Below, piece by piece: positions 46,059-54,709 of a DNA stretch of 64,000 nt. The DNA is from JAWXCE01 sp034440495 (GTDB lineage: Bacteria > Pseudomonadota > Alphaproteobacteria > Rhizobiales > Rhodomicrobiaceae): assembly GCA_034440495.1 (NCBI GenBank), contig JAWXCE010000042.1:62001-126000 (forward strand), given 5' to 3'. A program made the translations under genes and the position numbers. Under the pieces are notes generated by a model. It was not told the origin of the DNA. It ran no database searches and saw only the letters and a list, made by a program, of their open reading frames with translations. The stretch's first letter is position 1. Each line of letters starts with the position of its first letter.

Positions 46059-47017
46059 TGCGTCGCCGTCCGATCAATCCATTTCTGATTGTGTTTTTCG
46101 ACCGCTTTCAGCGTTTCGACGGGCGCGAAATCATCGGTCAGAACCTGTCCCTTAAGGGCACCATCCGGTTCGCGCCGGTCTTTGGCGAGCGTGGTAAAGT
46201 CGTACCGGCATTTGCATTCGGTCTGGCGAGCGCTGGCGCGCTTCATCAATTCCTCGCGCGACAATTTGGGGCCGTTATAGGCGATAATGACGACGTTGCC
46301 GCTGGACGGGTAAAAATCGACGTTGTCAAACACTGATTTGATGGTCGCGATGGCGCTATCGAACACCATCGTCGTCGGCTCGACATTCTGCACCATCACG
46401 CCGCCGGGCGACAGTTTGCTTTTCGCCGCCTCAAAGAATTCCTTGGTCAGTAGGTGAAAGGGCACAAACGGCCCACGATAGGCATCCACAAGTATGGCGT
46501 TATACGCGCCGGTTGACTGCGTGAGCGCCAGACGGCCATCGGCAGTGACAATCTTGAACCCAGGCTCCTCGCTCACCCTGAAATATTTCTTGGCAAGCCG
46601 CACCACTTCCGGATCGAGTTCGACGGTCGTGATTTCCGCCTTGGGGAATAGCTTGTGCAAATACCACGCGGTGCGACCGCCGCCGGTGCCAATTTCCAGC
46701 ACGCGCTCGACGGGCTTTTCGACATAAGCCATGCCAAGCGTCATATGCCGGGTGTAATCGACGGGGAGCGCTAGTTCATCGGTTTCGTCGAACACCGTTT
46801 CAGTGTAAAGCGCCTTATTATATCCAAACGTCATCACATATTCGGACGCGCGCTTGACGATGATGATGAGATTATACTGGCTTTCGACTTTCTCGATAAC
46901 TTCAGACCCGGGTATGGCGGTTGCGACCTGAGCGCCCAAACCGACCACAGCGGCGCCCAACGCTATCGCCCAGAAACGCGACATGCGGCGCGCCAGAACT
47001 CCCAATCGACTTTTCAT
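46055..47017 (-). CDS. Spermidine synthase-like methyltransferase-fold protein
   Basis: A 320-residue protein with an N-terminal hydrophobic helix (~15-34), then a spermidine-synthase-fold domain: VLEIGTGGGRTAWYL (AdoMet-type loop), ITTVELDPEVVRLAKKYF, TADGRLAL and AILVDAYRGPFVPFHL. The GGGD[GS] and catalytic Asp arrangement of true SpeE is altered (AYRGP instead of DSSDP), so polyamine synthesis is doubtful. It heads a tight three-gene operon with the membrane half and a beta-propeller protein. Confidence 0.82.
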   Translation of the reverse strand: MKSRLGVLARRMSRFWAIALGAAVVGLGAQVATAIPGSEVIEKVESQYNLIIIVKRASEYVMTFGYNKALYTETVFDETDELALPVDYTRHMTLGMAYVEKPVERVLEIGTGGGRTAWYLHKLFPKAEITTVELDPEVVRLAKKYFRVSEEPGFKIVTADGRLALTQSTGAYNAILVDAYRGPFVPFHLLTKEFFEAAKSKLSPGGVMVQNVEPTTMVFDSAIATIKSVFDNVDFYPSSGNVVIIAYNGPKLSREELMKRASARQTECKCRYDFTTLAKDRREPDGALKGQVLTDDFAPVETLKAVEKHNQKWIDRTATQ

Positions 47018-47355
47018 GCTTTCGCCTTCTTGACCGTCTTGCTCCCCCGCCGTTTCTTAGGGTTTGTGCGCGCGCTGTCAAGCTAAGGCGGGATGAAAAC
47101 GTGCGCCCGGTTTCAGCATTCGCGACTATCGCTGCAAGGGCGAGAGCTGATCTAACTATCTTATTACGCTAGAAAAAACGATATCTTCCATCCTTGGCCA
47201 GATGACCTGCGGATCGCACATATCAAATGAAAATGACCATGTGGATTTTCACCGCGAAAACGATAAAGGCCGCTGATGCGGCCTTTCCGAATGTTATATC
47301 TGGTTTAGATCCGATCCCGAAAATCGCGTAACGCTTTCGACAACGGCTCCATGAC
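47018..47355. other. Gene-free stretch between the spermidine-synthase-like and cold-shock genes
   Basis: A 338-base gap. Apart from the hairpin at 47265-47286 I see no ORF, tRNA or clear regulatory motif. The part next to 47017 must hold the promoter of the three-gene operon. Confidence 0.4.
47265..47286 (-). terminator. Terminator hairpin of the cold-shock gene
   Basis: A perfect 9-bp stem (AAAGGCCGC with GCGGCCTTT) around a four-base loop, 70 bases after the cold-shock stop. On the minus strand it is followed by a T-rich run. Confidence 0.65.
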
Positions 47356-47931
47356 TTAGTGCGACACGGGAAATCCCGGAGCGCCGTCAGGCCGGAGTTC
47401 GGCCGCCATCAAGCCCTTCGATCCGTTGCCGAACCGCACGAGCACCGTTTGCAAAGGCCGTAACTCGGCGAAGCCGAAGCGACGCAAGGTCTCCATATGT
47501 ATGAAGATATCCTCTGTACCATCGCCGCGCGTCAAAAAGCCAAAGCCTTTTGTGCGGTTGAACCACTTGACCTGCGCCCGGTGCCAGTCACTTTCCGCGA
47601 CCACGTGCACGTGGGTGCGTTGTGGAAGCTGCGATGGATGCACCGCAGTACTTTCGTCCATATCGACGACCCGCATGGCCTGAAAGCCGCGATCCCGTCT
47701 CAAAACTTCGCAGACAATCCTTGCGCCCTCGTAAGCGGTCTGAAAGCCGCCGGCGCGTAAGATCGTGACGTGAAGCAGGATGTCAGGCAAGCCGCCGTCG
47801 GGTACAATGAAACCAAACCCCTTTGAGGCGTCAAACCATTTGATGTGTCCGGCTATAACGATGACGTCCACAGCTTCCTGCCGTGATACTTCCCGCATTT
47901 TTTCTATTGTGGGAGGTAAATTATCCCCCAT
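47356..47931 (-). CDS. Two-domain cold-shock protein
   Basis: A 191-residue protein with two cold-shock domains, at about residues 24-90 and 118-185. Both have the RNA-binding motif (IKWFDASKGFGFIVPD and VKWFNRTKGFGFLTR), and the second keeps DIFIHMETL as RNP2. Two-domain CSPs are typical of Alphaproteobacteria (CspC/CspD of Caulobacter). The ATG at 47931 with GGGGGA upstream is chosen over one 30 bases earlier. A leader of unknown length lies upstream. Confidence 0.9.
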   Translation of the reverse strand: MGDNLPPTIEKMREVSRQEAVDVIVIAGHIKWFDASKGFGFIVPDGGLPDILLHVTILRAGGFQTAYEGARIVCEVLRRDRGFQAMRVVDMDESTAVHPSQLPQRTHVHVVAESDWHRAQVKWFNRTKGFGFLTRGDGTEDIFIHMETLRRFGFAELRPLQTVLVRFGNGSKGLMAAELRPDGAPGFPVSH

Positions 47932-48164
47932 TTTGCAATCCCCCGCTGTAACTAATAACACGCATCGCGAAAAAACTCTTCCGCCCTCGAGTTTTCAACG
48001 CGACACTACTCTTGATGTCAGAAACATAACATCGGGGGCGGGCAGCGCCACACAAAAATTATTGCCTGTGGTTCATTTCAGCGGTAAGCCGCAATTCCAA
48101 CCGTCGAATAACGCACTTTCAAGACATGTTATCCAACTGATTTTCCACACGAAATAATGGCTGC

Positions 48165-48195
48165 TTGACAGGCGCCCGCCACAATTGAGTTATAC
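48165..48195 (+). promoter_or_regulatory. Possible sigma-70-type promoter
   Basis: TTGACA (48165-48170) and TTATAC (48190-48195) are good matches to -35 and -10, but the 19-base spacing is two longer than ideal. It faces the small unit ending at 48361. Confidence 0.4.
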
Positions 48196-48215
48196 GGGAA
48201 TCTACTTGTGGGCAA

Positions 48216-48350
48216 ATGGGTTATGGGTTCGCGCTGGCGACCGGCGCCGCGCAAATGGCGCCTTTTAGGCCGAATCAGCCCACAGGCCCCGGCTACATTT
48301 ACGAACGCATAATGCAAAACACTGGTTGGGGCGCGTTCACGCCGGTTTGA
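48216..48350 (+). CDS. Possible 44-residue small protein
   Basis: An ATG-initiated ORF of 44 codons with product beginning MGYGFALATGAAQMAPFRPN and ending GWGAFTPV. It is rich in Gly, Pro and Ala and its third positions are GC-biased like local genes. Its stop lies inside the terminator at 48341-48361 and a possible promoter precedes it by ~20 bases. There is no strong ribosome site. The same stretch can fold (TGTGGGC..GCCCACA closing GGCGCC/GGCGCC), so it may instead be a small RNA. No family recognised. Confidence 0.35.
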   Translation: MGYGFALATGAAQMAPFRPNQPTGPGYIYERIMQNTGWGAFTPV

Positions 48351-48361
48351 GTCGGCTTTTT
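48341..48361 (+). terminator. Short intrinsic terminator
   Basis: GCCGGT pairs with GTCGGC (two G-T pairs) around TTGA, followed by five Ts. It lies about 65 bases before gloA and closes a transcript from the gene-free region. Confidence 0.55.
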
Positions 48362-48424
48362 ATTGCTCTTTAGTCTAACACCCGATTAAGGTGCGCTCAA
48401 GTTAACCAGCAAAAGCGAGCCGCG

Positions 48425-48844
48425 ATGAAATATCTTCACACGATGGTCAGGGTGACCAATGTCGAACAGTCGCTCGATTTCTATTGCAACAAATTTGGCA
48501 TGAAGGAACTGCGCCGGATCGAGAATGAAGCTGGACGTTTCACTCTGATTTTCCTCGCCGCACCGGGAGACGAGAGCGCGCAGGTCGAACTAACGTATAA
48601 CTGGGATCCCGAGGAGTACGGCGAGGGTCGTAACTTTGGCCATCTGGCTTACGCAGTCGATGACATTTACGAAATCTGTGACCGGCTGATGTCGCATGGC
48701 GTCACCATCAACCGCCCGCCACGCGATGGCCGCATGGCCTTCATTCGCTCGCCCGACAATATCTCTATCGAGCTGCTCCAGAAGGGCGGGGCGTTACCGA
48801 TGCGCGAGCCATGGGCCTCAATGCCCAACACCGGCCGCTGGTAG
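48425..48844 (+). CDS. gloA: Lactoylglutathione lyase (glyoxalase I)
   Basis: A 139-residue metalloenzyme converting the methylglyoxal-glutathione hemithioacetal to S-lactoylglutathione. The metal ligands are seen as His5 (YLHTMVRV), Glu57-region (QVELTYNW), His74-region (NFGHLAYAVDD) and Glu (ISIELLQKG), as in the Ni-dependent bacterial type. The next gene begins 11 bases downstream. Confidence 0.94.
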   Translation: MKYLHTMVRVTNVEQSLDFYCNKFGMKELRRIENEAGRFTLIFLAAPGDESAQVELTYNWDPEEYGEGRNFGHLAYAVDDIYEICDRLMSHGVTINRPPRDGRMAFIRSPDNISIELLQKGGALPMREPWASMPNTGRW

Positions 48845-48854
48845 GGCGCGCTCA

Positions 48855-50012
48855 ATGGCTTACGCCACCGCTACGACGCCGGTTACTGGAGATTATGGTA
48901 GCCTCGCCAAGCTTCTGCACTGGGCAACAGCGGCCCTGATTTTCGCGATGGTCAGCCTGGGCGTGTACATGACGCAAGACGGCCTCGATCTCGCAACCAA
49001 GTTCCGCCTTTATCAACTGCACAAATCCATCGGCGTGACGGTGCTCGCCATCACCGCCATCCGGCTTGTGGCGCGCCAGATCAACGGCGTTCCCGCCCTC
49101 CCCGCGCATGTCCACGGCTGGGAGAGGTTTGCAGCGCATACGGCCCACGGCGCGCTTTATGCGCTGGTATTCTCGATGACGCTGACCGGCTGGGCGATGG
49201 TGTCCGTCGCCGCTTTCTCGATCCCGACCATGCTTTACGGCGTTATTCCCTGGCCCCATATTCCATTTCTCGCCGAGCTTTCGGCGGAGCATAAAAAAGC
49301 CGCCGAAGCTGTTTTCAAACAGATCCACGAAATTTTCGCCTACACCCTCACCGCTCTCATCGTCGTGCATATTGGTGCGGCGCTCAGACACGCACTAATT
49401 CTAAAGGATGGCGTCATGTCGCGAATGCTTCCCCGTTTTCTCACTAAAACCACAGCCGTTATCATCTGCGCGGGCCTCGCTGCTCTGGTTGCGCGTCCCG
49501 GCGACACTCAGGCTTACGAATGGGATGTTAACCCGAAAACCAGCAGGGTCGGATTTGAAGCGACAGCCGCCGGTTCAACGGTAAAAGGCGCTTTCGAAAA
49601 GTTTCAGGCGCAGGTTAAATTCGATCCGGATATGCTAGCCGACGCCGAGATTGAGGTCGCAATCGACATGGCAAGCCTTAAGACAGGTCTTCCCGATGCC
49701 GACAAAACCTTGACGTCTGCTGAATGGTTCGATGTGAAGCAACACCCTCAGGCTACGTTCCGCGGTAAGGGCGCTAAGAAAATCGCGGCAGGCAAGTTTC
49801 AGTATATAGGGGATTTGACAATCAAAGGCGTCACAAAGCCCGCGATATTGGCGTTTAACGTCGAGATCGAAGGCAGCGAGGCGGCGGCTGAAGGCGAGCT
49901 AACCGTAACCCGCCCTGACTACGGCGTTGGTCCCGAGAGCATGGCGGGCATACCGGTGCCAAAAGACGTGAAAGTCGTCATGTCGGTAAAAGCGCTGAAG
50001 CTGAACAATTAA
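48855..50012 (+). CDS. Cytochrome b561 fused to a YceI domain
   Basis: A 385-residue protein. Residues ~10-180 form a four-helix di-heme b561 domain (LAKLLHWATAALIFAMVS, LHKSIGV, FAAHTAHGALYALVF, YTLTALIVVHIGAALRH), with the heme His residues visible. After a second hydrophobic segment (~200-220) a YceI lipid-binding domain follows (YEWDVNPKTSRVGFEA, VKFDPDMLADAEIEVAIDMAS, SAEWFDVKQHPQATF). The two are usually neighbouring genes. The ATG at 48855 is 11 bases after gloA. It could shuttle isoprenoid or quinone electrons in the membrane. Confidence 0.88.
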   Translation: MAYATATTPVTGDYGSLAKLLHWATAALIFAMVSLGVYMTQDGLDLATKFRLYQLHKSIGVTVLAITAIRLVARQINGVPALPAHVHGWERFAAHTAHGALYALVFSMTLTGWAMVSVAAFSIPTMLYGVIPWPHIPFLAELSAEHKKAAEAVFKQIHEIFAYTLTALIVVHIGAALRHALILKDGVMSRMLPRFLTKTTAVIICAGLAALVARPGDTQAYEWDVNPKTSRVGFEATAAGSTVKGAFEKFQAQVKFDPDMLADAEIEVAIDMASLKTGLPDADKTLTSAEWFDVKQHPQATFRGKGAKKIAAGKFQYIGDLTIKGVTKPAILAFNVEIEGSEAAAEGELTVTRPDYGVGPESMAGIPVPKDVKVVMSVKALKLNN

Positions 50013-50022
50013 CCGGGAGAAG

Positions 50023-50097
50023 TGGTACGCCCTAGGGGAATTGAACCCCTGTTACCAGAATGAAAATCTGGCGTCCTAACCACTAGACGAAGGGCGC
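50023..50097 (-). tRNA. tRNA-Glu (TTC)
   Basis: Minus strand: acceptor stem GCGCCCT/AGGGCGT (one G-T pair), anticodon stem CCAGA/TCTGG with loop TTTTCAT (anticodon TTC), T-loop GGTTCAATTCC, encoded CCA. Confidence 0.93.
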
Positions 50098-50223
50098 ATC
50101 ATCGCTGCGAAGCGTGAGCGAACGCATTTATAAGAAGGATTTGCCGAGGTTGCAAGCCTGAATGCCCCGCTTGATGGCGACTTTTTTGCGGTGCGCCCCG
50201 AATAGAAACCAAAAGCTAGAACC

Positions 50224-50364
50224 TGTCCGGTTCAGATATAAGCAGCATACTTTTTGTCATAGCCGGGCTTGACCCGGCCATCAAGAGAACCAGGGTTGCC
50301 TGCGAATAAAAACTGGATGGCCGGGTCAGGCCCGGCCATCCAGGGATTCCGTAATAATCAGACA
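50224..50364. repeat. MITE/REP-like palindromic element, copy 2
   Basis: A 141-bp relative of the element at 3269-3407. Ends TGTCCGGTTCAGAT and AATCAGACA align with the first copy's ends. Two palindromic modules (GCCGGGCTTGACCCGGCC and GGCCGGGTCAGGCCCGGCC) flank a spacer whose reverse complement contains GCAGGCAACCC, so the spacer is inverted relative to copy 1. It sits between a tRNA and the 3' end of recJ. Confidence 0.7.
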
Positions 50365-50368
50365 CACT

Positions 50369-52204
50369 CTAACCACGCTGTTTGGCGGGGTCGGCGACAT
50401 CCTCAATCATAAGCTCGATGCGGTCGTGCCCGCCCCAGGTGTCGCGGTTGAGACGGCCCGCCACATGCATGGGTTGCGATTTAGCCGCCATTAGCGCCTC
50501 GCCGAGGGGTGCGCCGTTCGCGCGGAACGCTACAGCGTCGAGAATAGCGCCGCCGCTTGAGGTGATTTTACACCGGAAATGCGATGGCCCCGCCGGTTTC
50601 ACCGCGCTGATGCGATGCATGGGGAGCACAAAACGCGGGTTCGGCGCGCCCGCGCCATACGGCCCGGCCTTGTCGATCTGCTCCATCAACTCGTGCGTGG
50701 CCCCTTGCGCGGAAAGCGCGCCATCGACTTCGAGCGAGGCGATTGCGCGCGCGGCAGTTGTCGATCCGGCCAACTCGGCGTTGAGCAAGTCCTGAAGAGC
50801 GCCAAACTTTTCTCGCTCCACCGTCAGCCCCGCCGCCATGGCGTGCCCGCCGCCCTTGACTGCGACGCCCGTTTCCGCCGCCGCCCGCACCGCTCGCCCG
50901 ATGTCCACGCCCGCCACGGAGCGCGCAGACCCGGTGCCCTGCCCCGCCGCCTCATCCCAGGCGATGACCAGCGACGGGCGCTGAAACTGTTCCGTCAGTC
51001 GGCTGGCGAGCAGCCCGGCAATGCCTTTGTGATAGTCTGGCGATGCTGCGATGATGATTGGCATATCGGAGTTCGCCGCAAGTTGCCCTTCCGCGTCGGC
51101 GATGGCGGCTTTCAACATGGCCGCCTCCATATCCTGCCGCTCGCGATTGAGCCGATCGAGGATGGCGGCGATGCGCTCCGCCTCGCCTGAGTCAACAGTG
51201 GAGAGCAACCGCGCGCCGAGCGACGAGTCGCCGATGCGTCCGCCCGCGTTGATGCGCGGCCCGAGCACGAAACCGAGATGATACGGCGATGGCGGCGATT
51301 TCAACCCCGCCGCGTCCGCCAGCGCCCTCACGCCCGCATTCCGCCGATGGCGCATCACCCGCAAACCTTGCGCGATGAACGCCCGGTTTACGCCCTGGAT
51401 TGGCACCACATCGCACACGGTGGAAAGCGCTACCAGATCAAGCCACGCCAGCAAATCCGGCTCCGCTCGTCCATTGCCATAAGCGCCCTTCACCCGCAGA
51501 CGCCGCATGGTTGCGACCAGCAGCAGAAACACGACTCCCGCCGCCGATAGATGCCCTTGCCCGCTCAGATCATCCAGCCGGTTCGGGTTGATGATGGCGA
51601 GGGCGGGCGGCAGCGTCTCGTTCGCCTGATGGTGATCGGCGACGATCACATCCACACCGCGTTTCGCCGCAACGCTTAAAGGCCCGTTGCTTGTCGCTCC
51701 GCAATCTACGGTCACGATAAGTCTGGCGCCTTCGTCGATAAGAGCGCCAATCGCCGCCTCATTCGGGCCGTAGCCTTCCGTCATACGGTCAGGGATATAA
51801 ATGCGCGGCTCTGTCCCATGGGCGGAGATGAACAGCGACAGCAGCGCCGCTGAGGTCGCGCCGTCCACGTCATAGTCGCCGAAAATCGCGATGGCCTCAC
51901 GCTTCATGATGGCGCTGGCGAGTCGTTCGGCCCCGGCCTCCATGTCGAGCAGCGAGAGCGGATCGGGCAATAGGCGCTTCAGCGTCGGATTGAGCCAGTC
52001 GACGACATCCTCTAGCCGCGCGCCTCGCGAGGCCAGAATGCGCCCCACAAGCTCATGGACGCCGTGGCGCTGGCTGATGGCGGCGGCAAGCGGCGCCTTA
52101 TCGAACGACAACCGGTCGAACCAAACGAGACTGCGCGCAGAAGAGGTGACGCCCAGATATGGCTTTGGAGCGGCGCGTGGCGCCTCCAGCGGCAACGTCA
52201 ACAT
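50369..52204 (-). CDS. recJ: Single-stranded-DNA-specific exonuclease RecJ
   Basis: A 611-residue 5'-3' ssDNA exonuclease of recombination and mismatch repair. DHH motifs are seen: FGDYDVDGATSAALL, TVDCGATSN, VIVADHHQANE and NPNRLDD; the DHHA1 part has VKGGGHAMAAGLT. The C-terminal OB-fold domain is present. The ATG at 52204 has AGAGG seven bases upstream and is preferred over one 21 bases earlier. It lies downstream of glpX in the same direction. Confidence 0.95.
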   Translation of the reverse strand: MLTLPLEAPRAAPKPYLGVTSSARSLVWFDRLSFDKAPLAAAISQRHGVHELVGRILASRGARLEDVVDWLNPTLKRLLPDPLSLLDMEAGAERLASAIMKREAIAIFGDYDVDGATSAALLSLFISAHGTEPRIYIPDRMTEGYGPNEAAIGALIDEGARLIVTVDCGATSNGPLSVAAKRGVDVIVADHHQANETLPPALAIINPNRLDDLSGQGHLSAAGVVFLLLVATMRRLRVKGAYGNGRAEPDLLAWLDLVALSTVCDVVPIQGVNRAFIAQGLRVMRHRRNAGVRALADAAGLKSPPSPYHLGFVLGPRINAGGRIGDSSLGARLLSTVDSGEAERIAAILDRLNRERQDMEAAMLKAAIADAEGQLAANSDMPIIIAASPDYHKGIAGLLASRLTEQFQRPSLVIAWDEAAGQGTGSARSVAGVDIGRAVRAAAETGVAVKGGGHAMAAGLTVEREKFGALQDLLNAELAGSTTAARAIASLEVDGALSAQGATHELMEQIDKAGPYGAGAPNPRFVLPMHRISAVKPAGPSHFRCKITSSGGAILDAVAFRANGAPLGEALMAAKSQPMHVAGRLNRDTWGGHDRIELMIEDVADPAKQRG

Positions 52205-52279
52205 CGGCAACCTCTTGAAACGCAATCTAGCGCCAGATTAGTTGCGATTCGCATATGCCCTGCCAGCTAGGCCTCGAGG

Positions 52280-53263
52280 TTACACAGAAAACTTGGCGAT
52301 TTGCCTGTGGTCGGTGCGCACCCAGCGAACGGTGCCAGTCGCGCTGCGCATCAGCACGGTGTGCGTCTGGATGCGCGTTGGATGAAACTTCACGCCCGTC
52401 AACAATGAACCGTCCGTGACGCCAGTCGCGGCGAAAATAACATCGCCGGTCGCCATGTCCTCGACCGCATATTTGCGCGCCAGATCCTTGATACCCAGTT
52501 GCGCCGCCCAGCGCCGCTCGTCATCGTTCTGCGGAGCAAGGCGTGCCTGCATTTGCCCGCCGATACACCGAAGCGCGGCTGCCGCCAGCACGCCTTCCGG
52601 CGCGCCGCCAAAGCCCATATAGATATCGATGCCGGTTTCTCCCGGCTCACAGGTCTGGATGATGCCGGCGATATCTCCGTCGCCAATGAGCTGGATAGCC
52701 GCGCCCGCCGCGCGCACCTCCGCAATCAGCTTGGCGTGGCGCGGGCGATCAAGGATGCACGCCGTCAGATTGGACATCGCAACGCCTTTGGCCTCGGCGA
52801 CCCGAGCAAGGTTCCTGGCAGGCGCAAAATCGAGATCGACAAGCCCGGACGCATAGCCGGGGCCGATAGCTATCTTTTCCATATAAATGTTGGGCGCGTT
52901 CAGCAGGCTGCCGCGTTCGGTGAGAGCTAGCACCGACATCGCGTTGGCTTGAGCTTTCGCGCAGATGGTTGCGCCTTCCAGCGGATCGACCGCGATGTCG
53001 GCGGGCGGCCCGTCGCATAGCCCAAGCTCCTCACCAATGAAAAGAGCAGGCGTTTCGCCCTCTTCGCCCTCGCCAATCACGACGCGCCCGCGCAAAGGCA
53101 GATTGTTCAACTCGCGGCGCATGGCCTCGGCGGCGGCGCGGTCGGCGGCGGCTTCATCCCCCTGCCCACGCAGCCGGGCGGCGGCAACAGCGGCAGCTTC
53201 GGTGACGCGCGCCACCTCCAGCGACAAAGCCCGCGTGAGAGGGGATAAACCTGGTTTAGGCAT
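52280..53263 (-). CDS. glpX: Class II fructose-1,6-bisphosphatase
   Basis: A 327-residue metal-dependent phosphatase of gluconeogenesis. VVIGEGEEGETPALFIGEEL, the metal site AVDPLEGATICAKAQANAMS, IGDGDIAGIIQT and IDIYMGFGGAPEGVLAAAALR are the family motifs. AGGAGG before the ATG at 53263 decides the start. It follows hom by ~110 bases in the same direction, an order common in Alphaproteobacteria. Confidence 0.95.
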   Translation of the reverse strand: MPKPGLSPLTRALSLEVARVTEAAAVAAARLRGQGDEAAADRAAAEAMRRELNNLPLRGRVVIGEGEEGETPALFIGEELGLCDGPPADIAVDPLEGATICAKAQANAMSVLALTERGSLLNAPNIYMEKIAIGPGYASGLVDLDFAPARNLARVAEAKGVAMSNLTACILDRPRHAKLIAEVRAAGAAIQLIGDGDIAGIIQTCEPGETGIDIYMGFGGAPEGVLAAAALRCIGGQMQARLAPQNDDERRWAAQLGIKDLARKYAVEDMATGDVIFAATGVTDGSLLTGVKFHPTRIQTHTVLMRSATGTVRWVRTDHRQIAKFSV

Positions 53264-53372
53264 CGGCTCCTCCTGCACTACGTTATGTTTAGAGAGGGCA
53301 ATTCAGATTTTGAGCAAAAACGCTGAACGTTGCCATTCAAAGTTATCGCGCTTTACCGCCGAGGCGCCCTGC

Positions 53373-54707
53373 TCAAAGCTTTTCAATTCTAATCATTTGT
53401 GGCGCGCGATCAACGTGGCCGTCCCGTTCGATGGCATCAAGCGCGCGCCGGATCGCGGCCTCAAGTGTTCGATGCGTGATAATAATGACAGGAGTTGGCG
53501 TTCCCCGCCCTTCAGGTTTAACCTGAGATGCGGGCGGTTCGGCTCGGCGCTGAACGATGCTTTCAAGCGAGATACCTTCCTCCGCCATGCGCGTGGCGAT
53601 GGCGGCAAAGGCGCCGGGGCGGTCATACACCGACAGGCGAATGTAATAACCGCCCTCATGCTCGCGCATCTGCGCGCGCTGGTAAGGCTTTAGTTCGCCC
53701 GTATGCACAATAAGCGGCGGTAAAACCAGGCCACGCGCGATATCTGCAAGATCGCTGACAACCGATGAAGCGGTTGGATTGGCGCCAGCGCCCGGCCCAA
53801 CCAGGATAACGCCGCCTGCAAAATCCGCGTCGAGCGCCACGCAGTTGGTTACGCCATCGACCTGCGCAATCGCTGTATGTTTCGGAATCATGGCGGGGTG
53901 GACGCGCTGCTCTATGCCGCTCTCCGTTTTCACCGCAACCGCGAGCAGCTTGATGCAATAGCCCAAATCGTCGGCGGCTTCGATATCGGCGGGCGTGATG
54001 GTCTCAATGCCCTCGATGTAAATGGAATCCAGCGAGATCTCCGTGCCGAATGCAAGACAGCTTAAAATCGCCAGCTTATGCGCTGCGTCGAAGCCTCCAA
54101 TGTCAAATGTCGGATCAACTTCTGCGTAGCCTATGGCTTGCGCGTCGGCGAGGATTTCGCCAAAAGCGCGCCCCTCGTGGGTCATGCGCGAAAGGATGTA
54201 GTTGGTGGTGCCGTTGACAATACCGTAAACGCGCGAAATTTCGTTGCCGGACAGACTTTCCCTCATCACTTTGACAACAGGGATTCCACCCGCCACCGCC
54301 GCTTCGAAATTGAGCGCCACGCCACTGCTTTCGGCCAAAGCCGCCAGTTCCACCCCGTGATGCGCAAGTAACGCCTTGTTCGCCGTGACAACATGTTTGC
54401 CTGCACGCAGAGCCGCCTCGACCGTATCTTTCGCCGTTCCGCTTTCGCCGCCAATTAGTTCGACAAAAACATCGATGCTTGGGCTAGAGGCCAGCGCCAC
54501 CGCGCTTTCAAACCATTCAGCTTCGCCAAGATCAATGCCGCGATCCCTGGACCTATCTCGGGCGGAGACGCCGGTGATAACCACCCCACGCCCGCAACGC
54601 TGGGCGAGGCCACGCCCGTGTGTTTCGAGCAGCTTAACAACGCCGGCGCCCACGGTGCCCAAACCGGCGACGCCAATGCGCAAGGGCGCTTTTTCCGCGC
54701 GCGCCAC
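53373..54707 (-). CDS. hom: Homoserine dehydrogenase
   Basis: A 444-residue enzyme reducing aspartate semialdehyde to homoserine for Thr, Met and Ile. The NAD motif is IGVAGLGTVGAGVV, the catalytic region includes VYGIVNGTTNYILSRM and AYEVDPTFDIGGFDAAHKL-like residues (AEVDPTFDIGG), and a C-terminal ACT domain (~350-435) allows threonine feedback. The GTG start lies two bases after the stop of the aminotransferase; a 107-residue upstream extension of the frame is not coding. Confidence 0.94.
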   Translation of the reverse strand: MARAEKAPLRIGVAGLGTVGAGVVKLLETHGRGLAQRCGRGVVITGVSARDRSRDRGIDLGEAEWFESAVALASSPSIDVFVELIGGESGTAKDTVEAALRAGKHVVTANKALLAHHGVELAALAESSGVALNFEAAVAGGIPVVKVMRESLSGNEISRVYGIVNGTTNYILSRMTHEGRAFGEILADAQAIGYAEVDPTFDIGGFDAAHKLAILSCLAFGTEISLDSIYIEGIETITPADIEAADDLGYCIKLLAVAVKTESGIEQRVHPAMIPKHTAIAQVDGVTNCVALDADFAGGVILVGPGAGANPTASSVVSDLADIARGLVLPPLIVHTGELKPYQRAQMREHEGGYYIRLSVYDRPGAFAAIATRMAEEGISLESIVQRRAEPPASQVKPEGRGTPTPVIIITHRTLEAAIRRALDAIERDGHVDRAPQMIRIEKL

Positions 54708-54709
54708 GG

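Larger units (their letters stand above)
47932..48424. other. Long gene-free region with a small transcription unit
   Basis: A 493-base gap between the divergent cold-shock and gloA genes. The left part (47932-48160) must hold the cold-shock promoter and leader, in which I see no defined motif. The right part holds the unit described at 48165-48361. Confidence 0.4.

Noticed and set aside
48129..48317. 62-residue minus-strand ORF in the gloA upstream region
   Set aside because: No ribosome site, no family, and it is antisense to the promoter-terminator unit on the plus strand.
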